Shown here piece by piece: positions 16,807-25,288 of a stretch of 28,422 nucleotides of DNA. Under the pieces are notes generated by a model. The model was not told where the DNA came from, did no database searches, and saw only the letters and a list, made by a program, of their open reading frames with translations. The DNA is from Kistimonas scapharcae (GTDB taxonomy: Bacteria; Pseudomonadota; Gammaproteobacteria; Pseudomonadales; Endozoicomonadaceae). Every line of letters starts with the position of its first letter. Position 1 is the stretch's first letter. The position numbers and the translations under genes are program-made. The stretch is taken from NCBI RefSeq assembly GCF_039540975.1, contig NZ_BAABFL010000444.1, positions 1 through 28,422 of the forward strand, in the 5' to 3' direction.

Positions 16807-17511
16807 ATGATCCCGTGGCTGGATAACCTGAATCCTGAATTCCCTCCTGTTGAGCAAGCGTTGAAGGAACCGGATGGTTTATTGTGTGCCGGTGGCAATC
16901 TGTCCGTGGATACCCTCGCAAATGCATACCGACAAGGCATTTTCCCCTGGTTCAGCGATGGCCAGCCGATTTTATGGTGGTCGCCTGATCCCAGGATGAT
17001 ATTGACGCCAGAAACACTTCGGGTATCGAAAAGCATGCGTAAACTGTTGCGTCAGCAGCGTAATGAGGAACGATTCCAACTCACGGCAAACCGCGCTTTC
17101 GCGCAAGTGATTCAGGCCTGTGCCGAGATCCGGCAGGCGCATGAAGGTACCTGGATTACAGATGATATGCAGTCAGCCTATATTGATTTTCACAAGGCGG
17201 GTTATGCGCATTCTATTGAGGTGTGGTTGGATGGATCACTGGTTGGCGGACTGTATGGTATAGCAATGGGACGCGTGTTTTTTGGTGAATCCATGTTCAG
17301 TCGGGAATCCAATACCTCGAAGCTTGCATTTATTACACTCTTGCAAACCGAACTGTTTGATGTCGTTGATTGCCAGGTTCACACGCCTCACTTGGAAAGC
17401 CTCGGTGCTCACCTGGTATCACGTAAATCTTTCATAGAGCGTATTCAATCATTAACCCGTGTTTCTACTAGAACACTCACCACAGACACACTGTTCTCAA
17501 AGTCATTATGA
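16807..17511 (+). CDS. aat: Leucyl/phenylalanyl-tRNA--protein transferase
   Basis: The 234-residue enzyme, the same length as E. coli Aat, transfers Leu or Phe from aminoacyl-tRNA to N-terminal Arg or Lys of proteins, creating N-degrons for ClpS-ClpAP. Diagnostic segments are YRQGIFPWFSDGQPILWWSPDPR (about 41-63, cited by position) and GGLYGIAMGRVFFGESMFS (about 148-166). The ATG at 16807 gives the canonical start MIPWLD; an upstream in-frame ATG adds 30 unrelated residues. The ribosome site is weak. Its stop overlaps the bpt start by four bases (ATGA). It is divergent from the ABC importer. Confidence 0.95.
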   Translation: MIPWLDNLNPEFPPVEQALKEPDGLLCAGGNLSVDTLANAYRQGIFPWFSDGQPILWWSPDPRMILTPETLRVSKSMRKLLRQQRNEERFQLTANRAFAQVIQACAEIRQAHEGTWITDDMQSAYIDFHKAGYAHSIEVWLDGSLVGGLYGIAMGRVFFGESMFSRESNTSKLAFITLLQTELFDVVDCQVHTPHLESLGAHLVSRKSFIERIQSLTRVSTRTLTTDTLFSKSL

Positions 17512-18212
17512 GTCAAGAACAACAATTACGTTTTTTTGCTACCCCTGCACATAATTGCAGCTATCTGACGGATCAACAGGCGACAACACTGTTCCTTGAC
17601 CCTGATGCCTCTATTGATCAGCAGCTATCTGGTTTGTTGGCAGATAATGGTTTCAGGCGCAGTGGCTCTCATTTTTATCGTCCCTATTGTGAAACCTGTA
17701 CTGCATGCACCCCTGTGAGAGTATTAGTCAAAGTGTTCAAACGTAGTAAAGGGCAGCGACGAATCTGGAACAAAAACCAGGATCTTTCAGTACATTGCAA
17801 TGCGCCAGAGTTTACCCGAGAGCGTTATCGTCTTTACCGTCGCTATATCCGGGAACGACATGCGGATGGTGATATGTTCCCCCCCTCCCCCAGGCAGTTT
17901 TTAGATTTTCTATGCCAGGATGATGGCTTCACACGATTTTATGAGTTTAGAAAAGGTAAGAGACTGATTGCTGTAGCGGTTGCTGATCAATTGCCCAATG
18001 GGCTGTCTGCCATTTATACCTTTTTTGATCCTGACGAAAGTGCTCGAAGTCTTGGTACTTTTTGCATTCTGTGGCAGATTGAAGAAAGTTTTTCTGCTCA
18101 ACAGCGCTATCTGTATCTCGGGTACTGGATACAGAATTGTTCTAAAATGGCATACAAATCATCCTATACCCCACAAGAGCGTTATATTAACGGTGTTTGG
18201 CAGCACCCATGA
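17508..18212 (+). CDS. bpt: Aspartate/glutamate leucyltransferase
   Basis: The 234-residue protein is related to eukaryotic arginyltransferase ATE1. Bacterial Bpt transfers Leu to N-terminal Asp or Glu, extending the range of N-degrons made by Aat. Conserved cysteines Cys61, Cys64 and Cys67 (YCETCTAC) and the C-terminal YLGYWIQNCSKMAYKSSY are typical. It is translationally coupled to aat, with a four-base overlap. Older annotations name it ate. Bacteria with Bpt can tag acidic N-termini that E. coli cannot. Confidence 0.95.
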   Translation: MSQEQQLRFFATPAHNCSYLTDQQATTLFLDPDASIDQQLSGLLADNGFRRSGSHFYRPYCETCTACTPVRVLVKVFKRSKGQRRIWNKNQDLSVHCNAPEFTRERYRLYRRYIRERHADGDMFPPSPRQFLDFLCQDDGFTRFYEFRKGKRLIAVAVADQLPNGLSAIYTFFDPDESARSLGTFCILWQIEESFSAQQRYLYLGYWIQNCSKMAYKSSYTPQERYINGVWQHP

Positions 18213-18307
18213 CACCGTTGGCTTTGATTCAGAAAGGGTTTTAGGGCAGAATGCACGCCAATTTACGATCTCATCGAAGACTTTTCATTCACTGAGGAAG
18301 ACGCCGA

Positions 18308-18526
18308 ATGGCAAAAGAAGACTCGTTTGAAATGGAAGGTGTCATTGTTGACACCCTACCCAACACAATGTTCCGTGTAGAGCTGGAAAACGGCCACGTA
18401 ATTACAGCCCATATTTCCGGAAAAATGCGCAAGAATTACATCCGTATTCTAACCGGTGACAAAGTTCGCGTAGAGCTGACCCCATACGATCTGACCAAGG
18501 GGCGTATCGTTTACCGTGCGCGTTGA
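18308..18526 (+). CDS. infA: Translation initiation factor IF-1
   Basis: The 72-residue OB-fold protein binds the ribosomal A site during initiation with IF-2 and IF-3. Sequence MAKEDSFEMEGVI through RGRIVYRAR-type C-terminus (here KGRIVYRAR) and exact length match E. coli IF-1. A GGAAG ribosome site lies about eight bases upstream. The 95-bp gap to bpt may hold its own promoter, although I cannot assign boxes. It is convergent with clpA. Confidence 0.97.
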   Translation: MAKEDSFEMEGVIVDTLPNTMFRVELENGHVITAHISGKMRKNYIRILTGDKVRVELTPYDLTKGRIVYRAR

Positions 18527-18541
18527 TTGAGAGTCTTTTCG

Positions 18542-18563
18542 CAGGGAGGGTGTCCCCTCCCTG
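18542..18563. terminator. GC-rich hairpin between infA and clpA
   Basis: CAGGGAGGG (18542-18550) and its exact complement (18555-18563) enclose TGTC. TTTTC before and GAAAA after the stem extend the pairing. There is no run of U after the stem on either strand outside that extension, but the position between convergent genes fits a shared terminator. Confidence 0.6.
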
Positions 18564-18585
18564 AGAAAATGAGCGTGAAAAGTCT

Positions 18586-20844
18586 TCAGGCAGGCTCTGT
18601 TTCAAAAACCAGCTCATCATCCTTCAAGCTGACTTTCAGTGTGCCACCCTTCACCAAATCACCGAACAAAATTGCTTCGGCCATAGGCTTCTTGAGTTGA
18701 TCCTGGATGAGACGAGCCATTGGGCGTGCGCCCATCAGACGGTCATAACCTCTCTCAGCCAACCACTTGCGAACATCATCATTCACCTCAAGTTGAACCT
18801 TTTTGTCATCCAGCTGTGATTGCAGCTCTGTCAGTTGTTTATCAACGACATGTGTGATGACCTCCGGGCTCAGCGGCTTAAACTGTATGACGGAATCAAG
18901 ACGGTTTCTGAACTCTGGCGTGAAGGTCTTCTTGATCGCATCACCGCCATCGACTGAATGGTCTTGCGTCGTGAAACCAATGGAGCTTCGGCTCATATTC
19001 TCTGCGCCGGCATTGGTTGTCATAATGAGAATGACATTACGGAAGTCAGCCTTGCGGCCATTGTTATCCGTTAAGGTGCCATGGTCCATAACCTGCAGGA
19101 GCAAATTAAACACATCCGGATGGCCTTTTTCAATTTCATCCAGCAACAGCACGCAGTGTGGCGTTTTGTTAATCGCTTCAGTTAACAGGCCACCCTGGTC
19201 AAACCCAACATAACCTGGCGGCGCACCGATCAAACGGGATACAGTATGAGATTCCATGTATTCTGACATGTCAAATCTCACCAGCTCAATACCCAACGAC
19301 TTCGCAAGCTGACGACAGACTTCGGTTTTACCGACACCGGTAGGTCCTGCGAACAAGAAGCAGCCCACCGGTTTTTCTGGTGCTTTCAAACCTGCACGGG
19401 AAAGCCGTATATTGGTTGTCAGTGCATCAATGGATTCATCTTGGCCAAAGATGGTGAGCCGCATATTTCTGGGGAGCTTCTCCAGAAGCTCTTTATCTGA
19501 AGAGGATACGGATTTAGGTGGTATCCGCGCCATTTTGGCGACAATGGATTCGATCTCGTCAATTCCGATACTCTTCTTACGTTTGCTTTCCTTCTGAAGC
19601 CGTTGATAGGCACCCGCTTCATCAATGACATCAATGGCTTTGTCAGGCATATGTCTGTCATTGATATAGCGTTCAGCCAATTCGGCTGCAGCTCGCAGCG
19701 CTTCATTCTTGTACTTAATCTTGTGGTGTTCTTCAAACTTCTTCTTCAGTCCCAGCAAAATCGTGTAGGTGTCGTCTACATCCGGTTCTTCGATATCCAC
19801 TTTCTGGAAACGGCGAGCCAGCGCTCTGTCTTTTTCAAAAATGCCCCGGAACTCCTGGAACGTTGTTGAACCTATGCAGCGCAAGTCACCACTTGTCAGC
19901 AGAGGTTTAAGCAGGTTCGATGCATCCATCACACCACCGGATGCAGCACCGGCTCCGATAATCGTGTGAATCTCATCAATAAACAGGATGGCACCTTCCG
20001 TTTTTTTCAACTCTGACAGTAGATGCTTGAAGCGTTTTTCAAAGTCTCCACGGTATTTGGTTCCTGCAAGTAAGGCTCCCATATCCAGTGAGTAGACAGT
20101 TGAATCCGCAAGAATATCTGGCACTTCTCCATCAACAATTTTTTTGGCCAACCCTTCCGCGATGGCTGTCTTACCAACACCTGCCTCACCGACCAGTAAC
20201 GGATTATTTTTACGTCGACGACTCAATATTTGACCAACCCTCTCAAGCTCACTATCTCGGCCAACCAAGGGATCAATCTTACCTTTCATGGCCAGTTCAT
20301 TGAGGTTGGTTGTATACGCTTCTAGAGGCTTGCTGCCAGCTGCATCATCGCTGGTTGATGAATCTTCCTGCAGTTCATGCCCTTCCATGTCCTGACTCTG
20401 ATGGCCAGGTACTTTAGAAATACCGTGAGCAATGTAGTTGACTACATCAATACGAACAATTTCCTGCTGTTTCAGGAAATAAACGGCTTGGCTTTCCTGT
20501 TCGCTAAAAATCGCAACCAGAACATTCGCGCCAGTCACTTCTTTCTTGCCGGAGCTCTGGACATGAAAGACTGCCCTCTGTAGAACGCGCTGAAAACCCA
20601 ATGTTGGCTGGGTTTCCCGTTCATCGTCGTTACCTGGGATCAGTGGCGTGGTTGAATCAACAAAATGGGAAAGATCATTGCGAAGCTTTTCCAGATTTGC
20701 GCCACACGCTTCCAGGACATCATTGGCTGACTTGTTGTCAATAAGCGCAAGAAGCAGGTGCTCAACCGTCATGAACTCATGACGCTTTGTTCTGGCTTCC
20801 TTGAATGCGCTGTTCAGTGTCTGTTCTAGATCTTTGTTGAGCAT
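18586..20844 (-). CDS. clpA: ATP-dependent Clp protease ATP-binding subunit ClpA
   Basis: The 752-residue AAA+ unfoldase (E. coli 758) feeds substrates to ClpP. It has the double Clp-N repeat (about 1-145), a first AAA module with Walker A GEAGVGKT (219-226) and Walker B FIDEIHT (about 288-294), a second with GPTGVGKT (500-507) and LLLDEIE (about 566-572), and the ClpP-docking IGF loop (622-624). There is no M-domain coiled coil between the modules, so it is ClpA and not ClpB or ClpC. The ATG at 20844 gives the canonical MLNKDLE; an earlier in-frame start is spurious. It follows clpS by 22 bp. No clpP is present in the window. Confidence 0.96.
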   Translation of the reverse strand: MLNKDLEQTLNSAFKEARTKRHEFMTVEHLLLALIDNKSANDVLEACGANLEKLRNDLSHFVDSTTPLIPGNDDERETQPTLGFQRVLQRAVFHVQSSGKKEVTGANVLVAIFSEQESQAVYFLKQQEIVRIDVVNYIAHGISKVPGHQSQDMEGHELQEDSSTSDDAAGSKPLEAYTTNLNELAMKGKIDPLVGRDSELERVGQILSRRRKNNPLLVGEAGVGKTAIAEGLAKKIVDGEVPDILADSTVYSLDMGALLAGTKYRGDFEKRFKHLLSELKKTEGAILFIDEIHTIIGAGAASGGVMDASNLLKPLLTSGDLRCIGSTTFQEFRGIFEKDRALARRFQKVDIEEPDVDDTYTILLGLKKKFEEHHKIKYKNEALRAAAELAERYINDRHMPDKAIDVIDEAGAYQRLQKESKRKKSIGIDEIESIVAKMARIPPKSVSSSDKELLEKLPRNMRLTIFGQDESIDALTTNIRLSRAGLKAPEKPVGCFLFAGPTGVGKTEVCRQLAKSLGIELVRFDMSEYMESHTVSRLIGAPPGYVGFDQGGLLTEAINKTPHCVLLLDEIEKGHPDVFNLLLQVMDHGTLTDNNGRKADFRNVILIMTTNAGAENMSRSSIGFTTQDHSVDGGDAIKKTFTPEFRNRLDSVIQFKPLSPEVITHVVDKQLTELQSQLDDKKVQLEVNDDVRKWLAERGYDRLMGARPMARLIQDQLKKPMAEAILFGDLVKGGTLKVSLKDDELVFETEPA

Positions 20845-20866
20845 ATTCGTACCCGACCAACGCTGT

Positions 20867-21223
20867 TCAACTGTTTTTTTCGATTTTGCAAAGCAGTGGG
20901 TGCTGATGCTCCCGCGAAAAACGATTGACCTGCTCGGCCTTGGTTTCGGCAATATCTTTTGTGTAGACGCCGCATACTGCCTGTCCTTGAGTATGTACTG
21001 TCAACATAACTTGTGTCGCCTTTTCCCTGGACAAGTTGAAGAAGGATTCCAGAACTTCGATCACGAAGTCCATCGGGGTGTAGTCATCATTAACCAGTAT
21101 GACCTTGTACATCGGCGGGGGTGCAAGCTTCGGCTTCACCGGGGCTACGGCAACACTACCCTCATCATCATACTCATGATTTTCTTTCTCTAAGGATAGT
21201 AGAATTCGTTCAATGCTACTCAT
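20867..21223 (-). CDS. clpS: ClpS adaptor for N-degron substrates
   Basis: The 118-residue adaptor binds N-terminal Leu, Phe, Trp or Tyr and hands the protein to ClpA. The core begins about residue 37 (PPMYKVILVNDDYTPMDFV); Asn45, Asp46 and His77 (TVHTQG) correspond to E. coli Asn34, Asp35 and His66, which bind the free alpha-amine. The flexible N-terminal arm that threads into ClpA is longer than in E. coli but similar to Pseudomonas. I favour the ATG at 21223 (MSSIERI); the ATG at 21241 would add six residues. Neither has a good ribosome site. It is divergent from cspD. Confidence 0.95.
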   Translation of the reverse strand: MSSIERILLSLEKENHEYDDEGSVAVAPVKPKLAPPPMYKVILVNDDYTPMDFVIEVLESFFNLSREKATQVMLTVHTQGQAVCGVYTKDIAETKAEQVNRFSREHQHPLLCKIEKNS

Positions 21224-21420
21224 GAAATGCGTTGTCAACATAATGCCAGATGAAGTGTTTCCTTAACCGCTATAGTACCATGCTGGCTGACGAATACTTG
21301 ACAGCATTGATGGCATGTCTAACACTTGTTTTAACCCATGGACGCGGTTTCATACAACTAAAAACGAACAAAAACATCCACTCAAAAGAAATAACAAGCA
21401 GTGAATAGAGGGACTGAAGG

Positions 21421-21708
21421 ATGCCGACAGGTACAGTAAAGTGGTTTAATAATGCTAAAGGGTACGGGTTTGTCCTAGGGGAAGGCAGTAATGGGGAAGA
21501 CCTCTTCGTTCACTACTCTTCCATCAAGATGGATGGTTATAAAACCCTGAAAGCTGGCCAGGTCGTCACCTATGATATCATCCAGGGTCCCAAAGGATTG
21601 CACGCCGTCAATATCTTCATACCGCAAGATCAATTAGCTAACGACGAATCCGATAGCAACAATACTGATCAAGCCGTTCCAACCGGTATAGCCGTTACAG
21701 AACAATGA
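21421..21708 (+). CDS. cspD: Cold-shock-domain protein, CspD-like
   Basis: The 95-residue protein has a cold-shock domain (1-68) with RNP1 KGYGFV (13-18) and RNP2 DLFVHY (27-32), binding single-stranded nucleic acid. In E. coli CspD is a stationary-phase inhibitor of replication. A polar, acidic tail (about 70-95, ANDESDSNNTDQAV) replaces the shorter end of the E. coli protein (74 residues). The position beside clpS and icd is the standard place for cspD in pseudomonads. A GAAGG ribosome site abuts the ATG, and a strong terminator follows. Confidence 0.92.
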   Translation: MPTGTVKWFNNAKGYGFVLGEGSNGEDLFVHYSSIKMDGYKTLKAGQVVTYDIIQGPKGLHAVNIFIPQDQLANDESDSNNTDQAVPTGIAVTEQ

Positions 21709-21732
21709 ATCAAAGATAAAACACACTAAAAT

Positions 21733-21763
21733 AAAAAAGCCCTTCACAATGACGGGCTTTTTT
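21733..21763. terminator. Bidirectional intrinsic terminator, cspD / icd
   Basis: AAAAAAGCCC (21733-21742) and GGGCTTTTTT (21754-21763) form a stem with an 11-nt loop. The run of T on the plus strand and of A before the stem give a U-tract in both directions. It serves cspD and the convergent icd, whose stop begins at 21776. Confidence 0.88.
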
Positions 21764-21775
21764 ATGATGGCTATC

Positions 21776-23032
21776 TCACATATTCTTGATAATCGCATCT
21801 GCAAATTCAGAACACTTCAACAATGTTGCATCAGGCATCAAGCGCTCAAAGTCATACGTAACGGTTTTAGCTTCAATCGCACCTTCAACCCCTTTCAGGA
21901 TCATATCAGCCGCTTCAAACCAGCCAAGATGGCGAACCATCATCTCTGCAGACAAAATCAGTGATCCTGGGTTCACTTTGTCCTGACCGGCATATTTGGG
22001 TGCTGTGCCATGTGTTGCCTCAAAAATCGCAACACTGCCACCAATGTTGGCACCCGGTGCAATGCCGATGCCTCCCACCTCAGCTGCTAAGGCGTCTGAG
22101 ATGTAATCCCCGTTCAGGTTCAGTGTTGCAATAACACTGTACTCATCAGGGCGCATCAGGATCTGCTGAAGGAAAGCATCAGCAATAACATCCTTAATGA
22201 TGATTTCATTGCCGGTTTTAGGGTTAACAAGCTTGTGCCATGGACCACCATCAAGCAGTTCTGCACCAAAGCGCTCCCGAGCCAGCTCATAACCCCACTC
22301 TTTAAAAGCACCTTCGGTGTACTTCATGATGTTGCCTTTGTGAACCAGTGTCACAGATGGCTTGTCATTATCGATGGCAAACTGAATAGCCTTGCGAACC
22401 AGGCGTTGGGTACCCTCTTTGGAAACAGGCTTGATGCCAATGCCGCAACCCTGATCAAAACGGATTTTCTCAACCCCCATTTCTTCCTTGAGGAAACGAA
22501 TGATTTTCTTCGCTTCCGGGCTGTCAGCCTGCCACTCGATACCGGCATAAATATCTTCCGAATTCTCACGGAAGATAACCATGTCAGTTTTCTCGGGCGC
22601 AGTCACCGGGCTGGGAACCCCTTTGAACCAGCGAACAGGACGGATACAGGCATACAGATCCAGCTCTTGACGCAATGCAACGTTTAAGGAACGAATGCCG
22701 CCACCCACAGGTGTGGTTAGCGGCCCTTTGATACCAACACTGTACTCACGCATAGCTTCAAGGGTTTCTTCCGGCAACCAGACATCATCGCCATACACTT
22801 CCACCGCTTTTTCTCCGGCGAACACTTCCATCCAGACAATGGAACGACTTGAGCCATAGGCCTTTTCAACAGCGGCATCAACCACCTTCAGCATGGCCGG
22901 CGATACATCTATACCGATACCGTCGCCTTCGATATAGGGAATAACCGGATGATTGGGAACATTGAGGGAGAGATCGGCATTTACAGTGATTTTGTCACCA
23001 TCTTTCGGAACTTTGATCTTCTGATATCCCAT
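21776..23032 (-). CDS. icd: Isocitrate dehydrogenase (NADP)
   Basis: The 418-residue dimeric enzyme oxidises isocitrate to 2-oxoglutarate in the TCA cycle. It aligns without obvious gaps to E. coli IcdA: IPYIEGDGIG (31-40), GGGIRSLNVALRQ (110-122), RENSEDIYAGIEW, LVHKGNIMK, LNLNGDYISDALAA and ATHGTAPKYAGQDKVNPGS. Ser115 corresponds to E. coli Ser113, the site phosphorylated by AceK to divert isocitrate into the glyoxylate bypass. The Lys and Tyr that select NADP follow THGTAPKY. GGAG lies seven bases before the ATG. It is divergent from mnmA. Confidence 0.97.
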   Translation of the reverse strand: MGYQKIKVPKDGDKITVNADLSLNVPNHPVIPYIEGDGIGIDVSPAMLKVVDAAVEKAYGSSRSIVWMEVFAGEKAVEVYGDDVWLPEETLEAMREYSVGIKGPLTTPVGGGIRSLNVALRQELDLYACIRPVRWFKGVPSPVTAPEKTDMVIFRENSEDIYAGIEWQADSPEAKKIIRFLKEEMGVEKIRFDQGCGIGIKPVSKEGTQRLVRKAIQFAIDNDKPSVTLVHKGNIMKYTEGAFKEWGYELARERFGAELLDGGPWHKLVNPKTGNEIIIKDVIADAFLQQILMRPDEYSVIATLNLNGDYISDALAAEVGGIGIAPGANIGGSVAIFEATHGTAPKYAGQDKVNPGSLILSAEMMVRHLGWFEAADMILKGVEGAIEAKTVTYDFERLMPDATLLKCSEFADAIIKNM

Positions 23033-23094
23033 TATCTACTCCGTAATCTGGACTTTTTTATGCCGCTGGCGATAACCGGCAGCTTACCTGTTCT

Positions 23095-23109
23095 TGTAGT
23101 TTTGCTACA
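23095..23109. promoter_or_regulatory. TGTAG-N5-CTACA dyad, copy 1
   Basis: TGTAGTTTTGCTACA has 5-bp arms around TTTTG and lies 63 bp upstream of the icd start. It differs by one base from the pattern I recall for the carbon regulator HexR (TGTARTWWWAYTACA). Function is inferred. Confidence 0.45.
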
Positions 23110-23216
23110 TTCACTGCAGTGCTGGCGATGGCTCGGATCGGTTACTGCCCCGCTCGACATTTATCGCTCATGGCTGTTTGGCGCAATAAGATATACCAAA
23201 GCACGCCAAGAATAAA

Positions 23217-23231
23217 TGTAGTTTTGTTACA
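23217..23231. promoter_or_regulatory. TGTAG-N5-TTACA dyad, copy 2
   Basis: TGTAGTTTTGTTACA matches copy 1 at 14 of 15 positions, in the same orientation and 122 bp further from icd. It lies 144 bp before mnmA. It has the same likeness to HexR-type sites. Confidence 0.45.
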
Positions 23232-23374
23232 GAAATGCGTACAAACCACGCTCGAGCTTCGTTATACGCCTAAATTATAGCTACATTCTGACCGTATGAG
23301 TTTTGGCGCTGGACGTACTGGGCTGCATCATTACAATTGACGCCCTGTCTAACCCCTAATTAGTTTTCATTCTT

Positions 23375-24493
23375 ATGACCGATAACGCGCACACCCGTGT
23401 GATCGTTGGTATGTCCGGCGGTGTCGACTCCTCTGTTTCAGCGCTCCTTCTCATGCAGCAGGGCTATCAGGTCGAAGGCCTGTTCATGAAGAACTGGGAA
23501 GAAGATGATGACACAGAATATTGCACGGCCCGCCAGGATCTGGCTGATGCCCAGGCCGTCTGCGACCGGCTCGGCATCCATCTTCACAAGGCCAATTTTG
23601 CCGCTGAATACTGGGATAATGTCTTTGAACATTTCCTGTCTGAATACCGTGCCGGGCGCACCCCTAACCCTGACATTCTCTGCAACCGGGAAATCAAGTT
23701 CAGAGCCTTTCTCGATTACGCGCTTGAGCTGGGTGCTGACGCCATAGCAACCGGCCATTATGTGCGCCGTTCAGACCGTGACGGACATACCCTGCTGCTG
23801 AAAGGTTTAGATAACAACAAGGACCAGAGCTATTTCCTGCATGCAGTCGGCGAGCAGGAACTGTCACGCAGCTTCTTCCCGGTTGGAGAGCTGGAAAAGC
23901 ACGAAGTGCGGGCCATTGCCGAACAGCACCAGCTGGCGACATTCAACAAAAAGGACAGTACAGGAATCTGCTTTATCGGTGAGCGCCGTTTCCGCGACTT
24001 CCTGAAACAGTACATTCCTGCCCAGCCTGGCGATATTGAATCCGAAGAAGGGAAAGTGATCGGCCGCCATAGCGGTCTGATGTACCACACCATCGGGCAA
24101 CGACAAGGGCTGGGCATTGGCGGACTTAAGAATGCCGATGATGCGCCGTGGTATGTCATTGAGAAAGACCTGACTCGCAACGTCTTGATCGTCGGTCAGG
24201 GCAACGACAATCCCGGTCTGTTCTCCGAAGCCCTGTCCGTTGACACGGTGTACTGGATTAATGACGATCCTGTGCTGGTACCAGACAAACTTCGGGCCAA
24301 GGTCCGCTATCGTCAAACAGATCAGGCCTGCACACTTCAACGAAAGCCAGATGGCGGCTATCATGTCCTCTTCGACGAACCTCAGCGTGCGGTAACCCCT
24401 GGCCAGTCCGTTGTTTTCTACGATCAGGATGTCTGTCTTGGCGGTGGCATTATTGAGCAACGCTTTGCCCATAAAACCATGATTTCGGGTTGA
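23375..24493 (+). CDS. mnmA: tRNA 2-thiouridylase MnmA
   Basis: The 372-residue enzyme makes 2-thiouridine at position 34 of Lys, Glu and Gln tRNAs, using ATP and sulfur relayed by TusE. The PP-loop GMSGGVDSS (12-20) adenylates the uridine. Catalytic Cys103 (DILCNREIKF) and Cys199 (STGICFIGER) match E. coli Cys102 and Cys199. The C-terminal beta-barrel for tRNA binding is complete. The ATG at 23375 gives the standard short arm before VIVGMSGG, though the ribosome site is weak. The gene heads a block with hflD, 21 bp downstream. Confidence 0.96.
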   Translation: MTDNAHTRVIVGMSGGVDSSVSALLLMQQGYQVEGLFMKNWEEDDDTEYCTARQDLADAQAVCDRLGIHLHKANFAAEYWDNVFEHFLSEYRAGRTPNPDILCNREIKFRAFLDYALELGADAIATGHYVRRSDRDGHTLLLKGLDNNKDQSYFLHAVGEQELSRSFFPVGELEKHEVRAIAEQHQLATFNKKDSTGICFIGERRFRDFLKQYIPAQPGDIESEEGKVIGRHSGLMYHTIGQRQGLGIGGLKNADDAPWYVIEKDLTRNVLIVGQGNDNPGLFSEALSVDTVYWINDDPVLVPDKLRAKVRYRQTDQACTLQRKPDGGYHVLFDEPQRAVTPGQSVVFYDQDVCLGGGIIEQRFAHKTMISG

Positions 24494-24514
24494 TGTTAGG
24501 GGGTCAATGGAGCT

Positions 24515-25141
24515 GTGAATCAACAAGATCTCGATCGTACCCTGGCACTGGCCGGCCTGTTTCAGGCCGCCACGCTGGTAGAAAAAATTGCCAAAACGGC
24601 CCAGGTGCCTGAACATGAGCTGGCTGTCTGCATCAACAGCATCTTTGTCACCAATCCTGATAGCGTCGAGGATGTCTATGGTGGCAGTGCCGGGAATGTC
24701 ACAGCTGGCCTCAGAGCCCTCAGGGATGTGTTGCAACGCAATCATGATGCAGTAAAAGCCGATGCGATACGCTATTCGCTGACGCTGATTCATCTGGAGC
24801 GGAAATTACGTGGGAATCCGGGGATGATGAGCACCATCGCCGAGCGTATTGATCGCGCCAGTGATCAGGCTCGCCACTTCTCCCCTACCCACGAGAATGT
24901 GCTGGCCAGTCTTGCGAGCATTTATCTCGATACGATCAGCACATTCAAAACCCGAATCCAGGTTATGGGCGATATTCGGCACCTGCAGAACCAGGCTTGT
25001 GCCGACAAAATCCGGGCTGCCCTGCTGGCTGGAATGCGCTCTGCCATCCTGTGGCGACAGGTCGGTGGACGCCGCTGGCACCTGGTATTTGGTCGCAATA
25101 AAATGCTTGCCGCGATTGACCAGTTGCTCAAAGGTCACTGA
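24515..25141 (+). CDS. hflD: HflD family protein (lysogenization regulator homolog)
   Basis: The 208-residue, mostly helical protein matches HflD (E. coli 213), a peripheral inner-membrane protein that binds phage lambda CII and lowers lysogeny; its normal cell role is unclear. Recognisable segments are ALAGLFQAATLVEKIA near the N-terminus, VYGG and the C-terminal RSAILWRQVGGRRWHLVFGR. An in-frame TAG at 24497 leaves GTG at 24515 as the earliest possible start; a GGAG is only two bases away and AGGGGG lies about 12 away, so initiation may rely on coupling to mnmA. A terminator follows. Confidence 0.92.
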   Translation: MNQQDLDRTLALAGLFQAATLVEKIAKTAQVPEHELAVCINSIFVTNPDSVEDVYGGSAGNVTAGLRALRDVLQRNHDAVKADAIRYSLTLIHLERKLRGNPGMMSTIAERIDRASDQARHFSPTHENVLASLASIYLDTISTFKTRIQVMGDIRHLQNQACADKIRAALLAGMRSAILWRQVGGRRWHLVFGRNKMLAAIDQLLKGH

Positions 25142-25175
25142 TCTTATCGATCACCAACGCAACAAAACCTGATAC

Positions 25176-25211
25176 CGCGGCATTTTTCAGGTAGAATGCC
25201 GCGCAATTTTT
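25176..25211 (+). terminator. Intrinsic terminator after hflD
   Basis: CGCGGCATT (25176-25184) pairs exactly with AATGCCGCG (25195-25203) around a 10-nt loop, and a TTTTT tract follows after CAA (25207-25211). Lying in the 147-bp leader of purB, it could also act as an attenuator; I see no leader peptide. Confidence 0.75.
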
Positions 25212-25288
25212 CAGCCCATTCCCAGATCCTATCCGGCAGATATTGCCCGATAACGATCGGTTAACCGCTTCAAATCAAGGGGGTTTTG

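Larger units (their letters stand above)
23033..23374. promoter_or_regulatory. icd-mnmA divergent control region
   Basis: These 342 bp hold no convincing gene; a plus-strand frame near 22949-23215 looks random. It contains the two 15-bp dyads listed separately, plus a degenerate third copy at 23271-23285 that keeps the half-site GCTACA. I could not assign -35/-10 pairs with confidence. Confidence 0.55.

Noticed and set aside
23864..24793. Minus-strand frame of 309 codons across mnmA and hflD
   Set aside because: It is antisense to two clearly conserved genes and its translation shows no motif.
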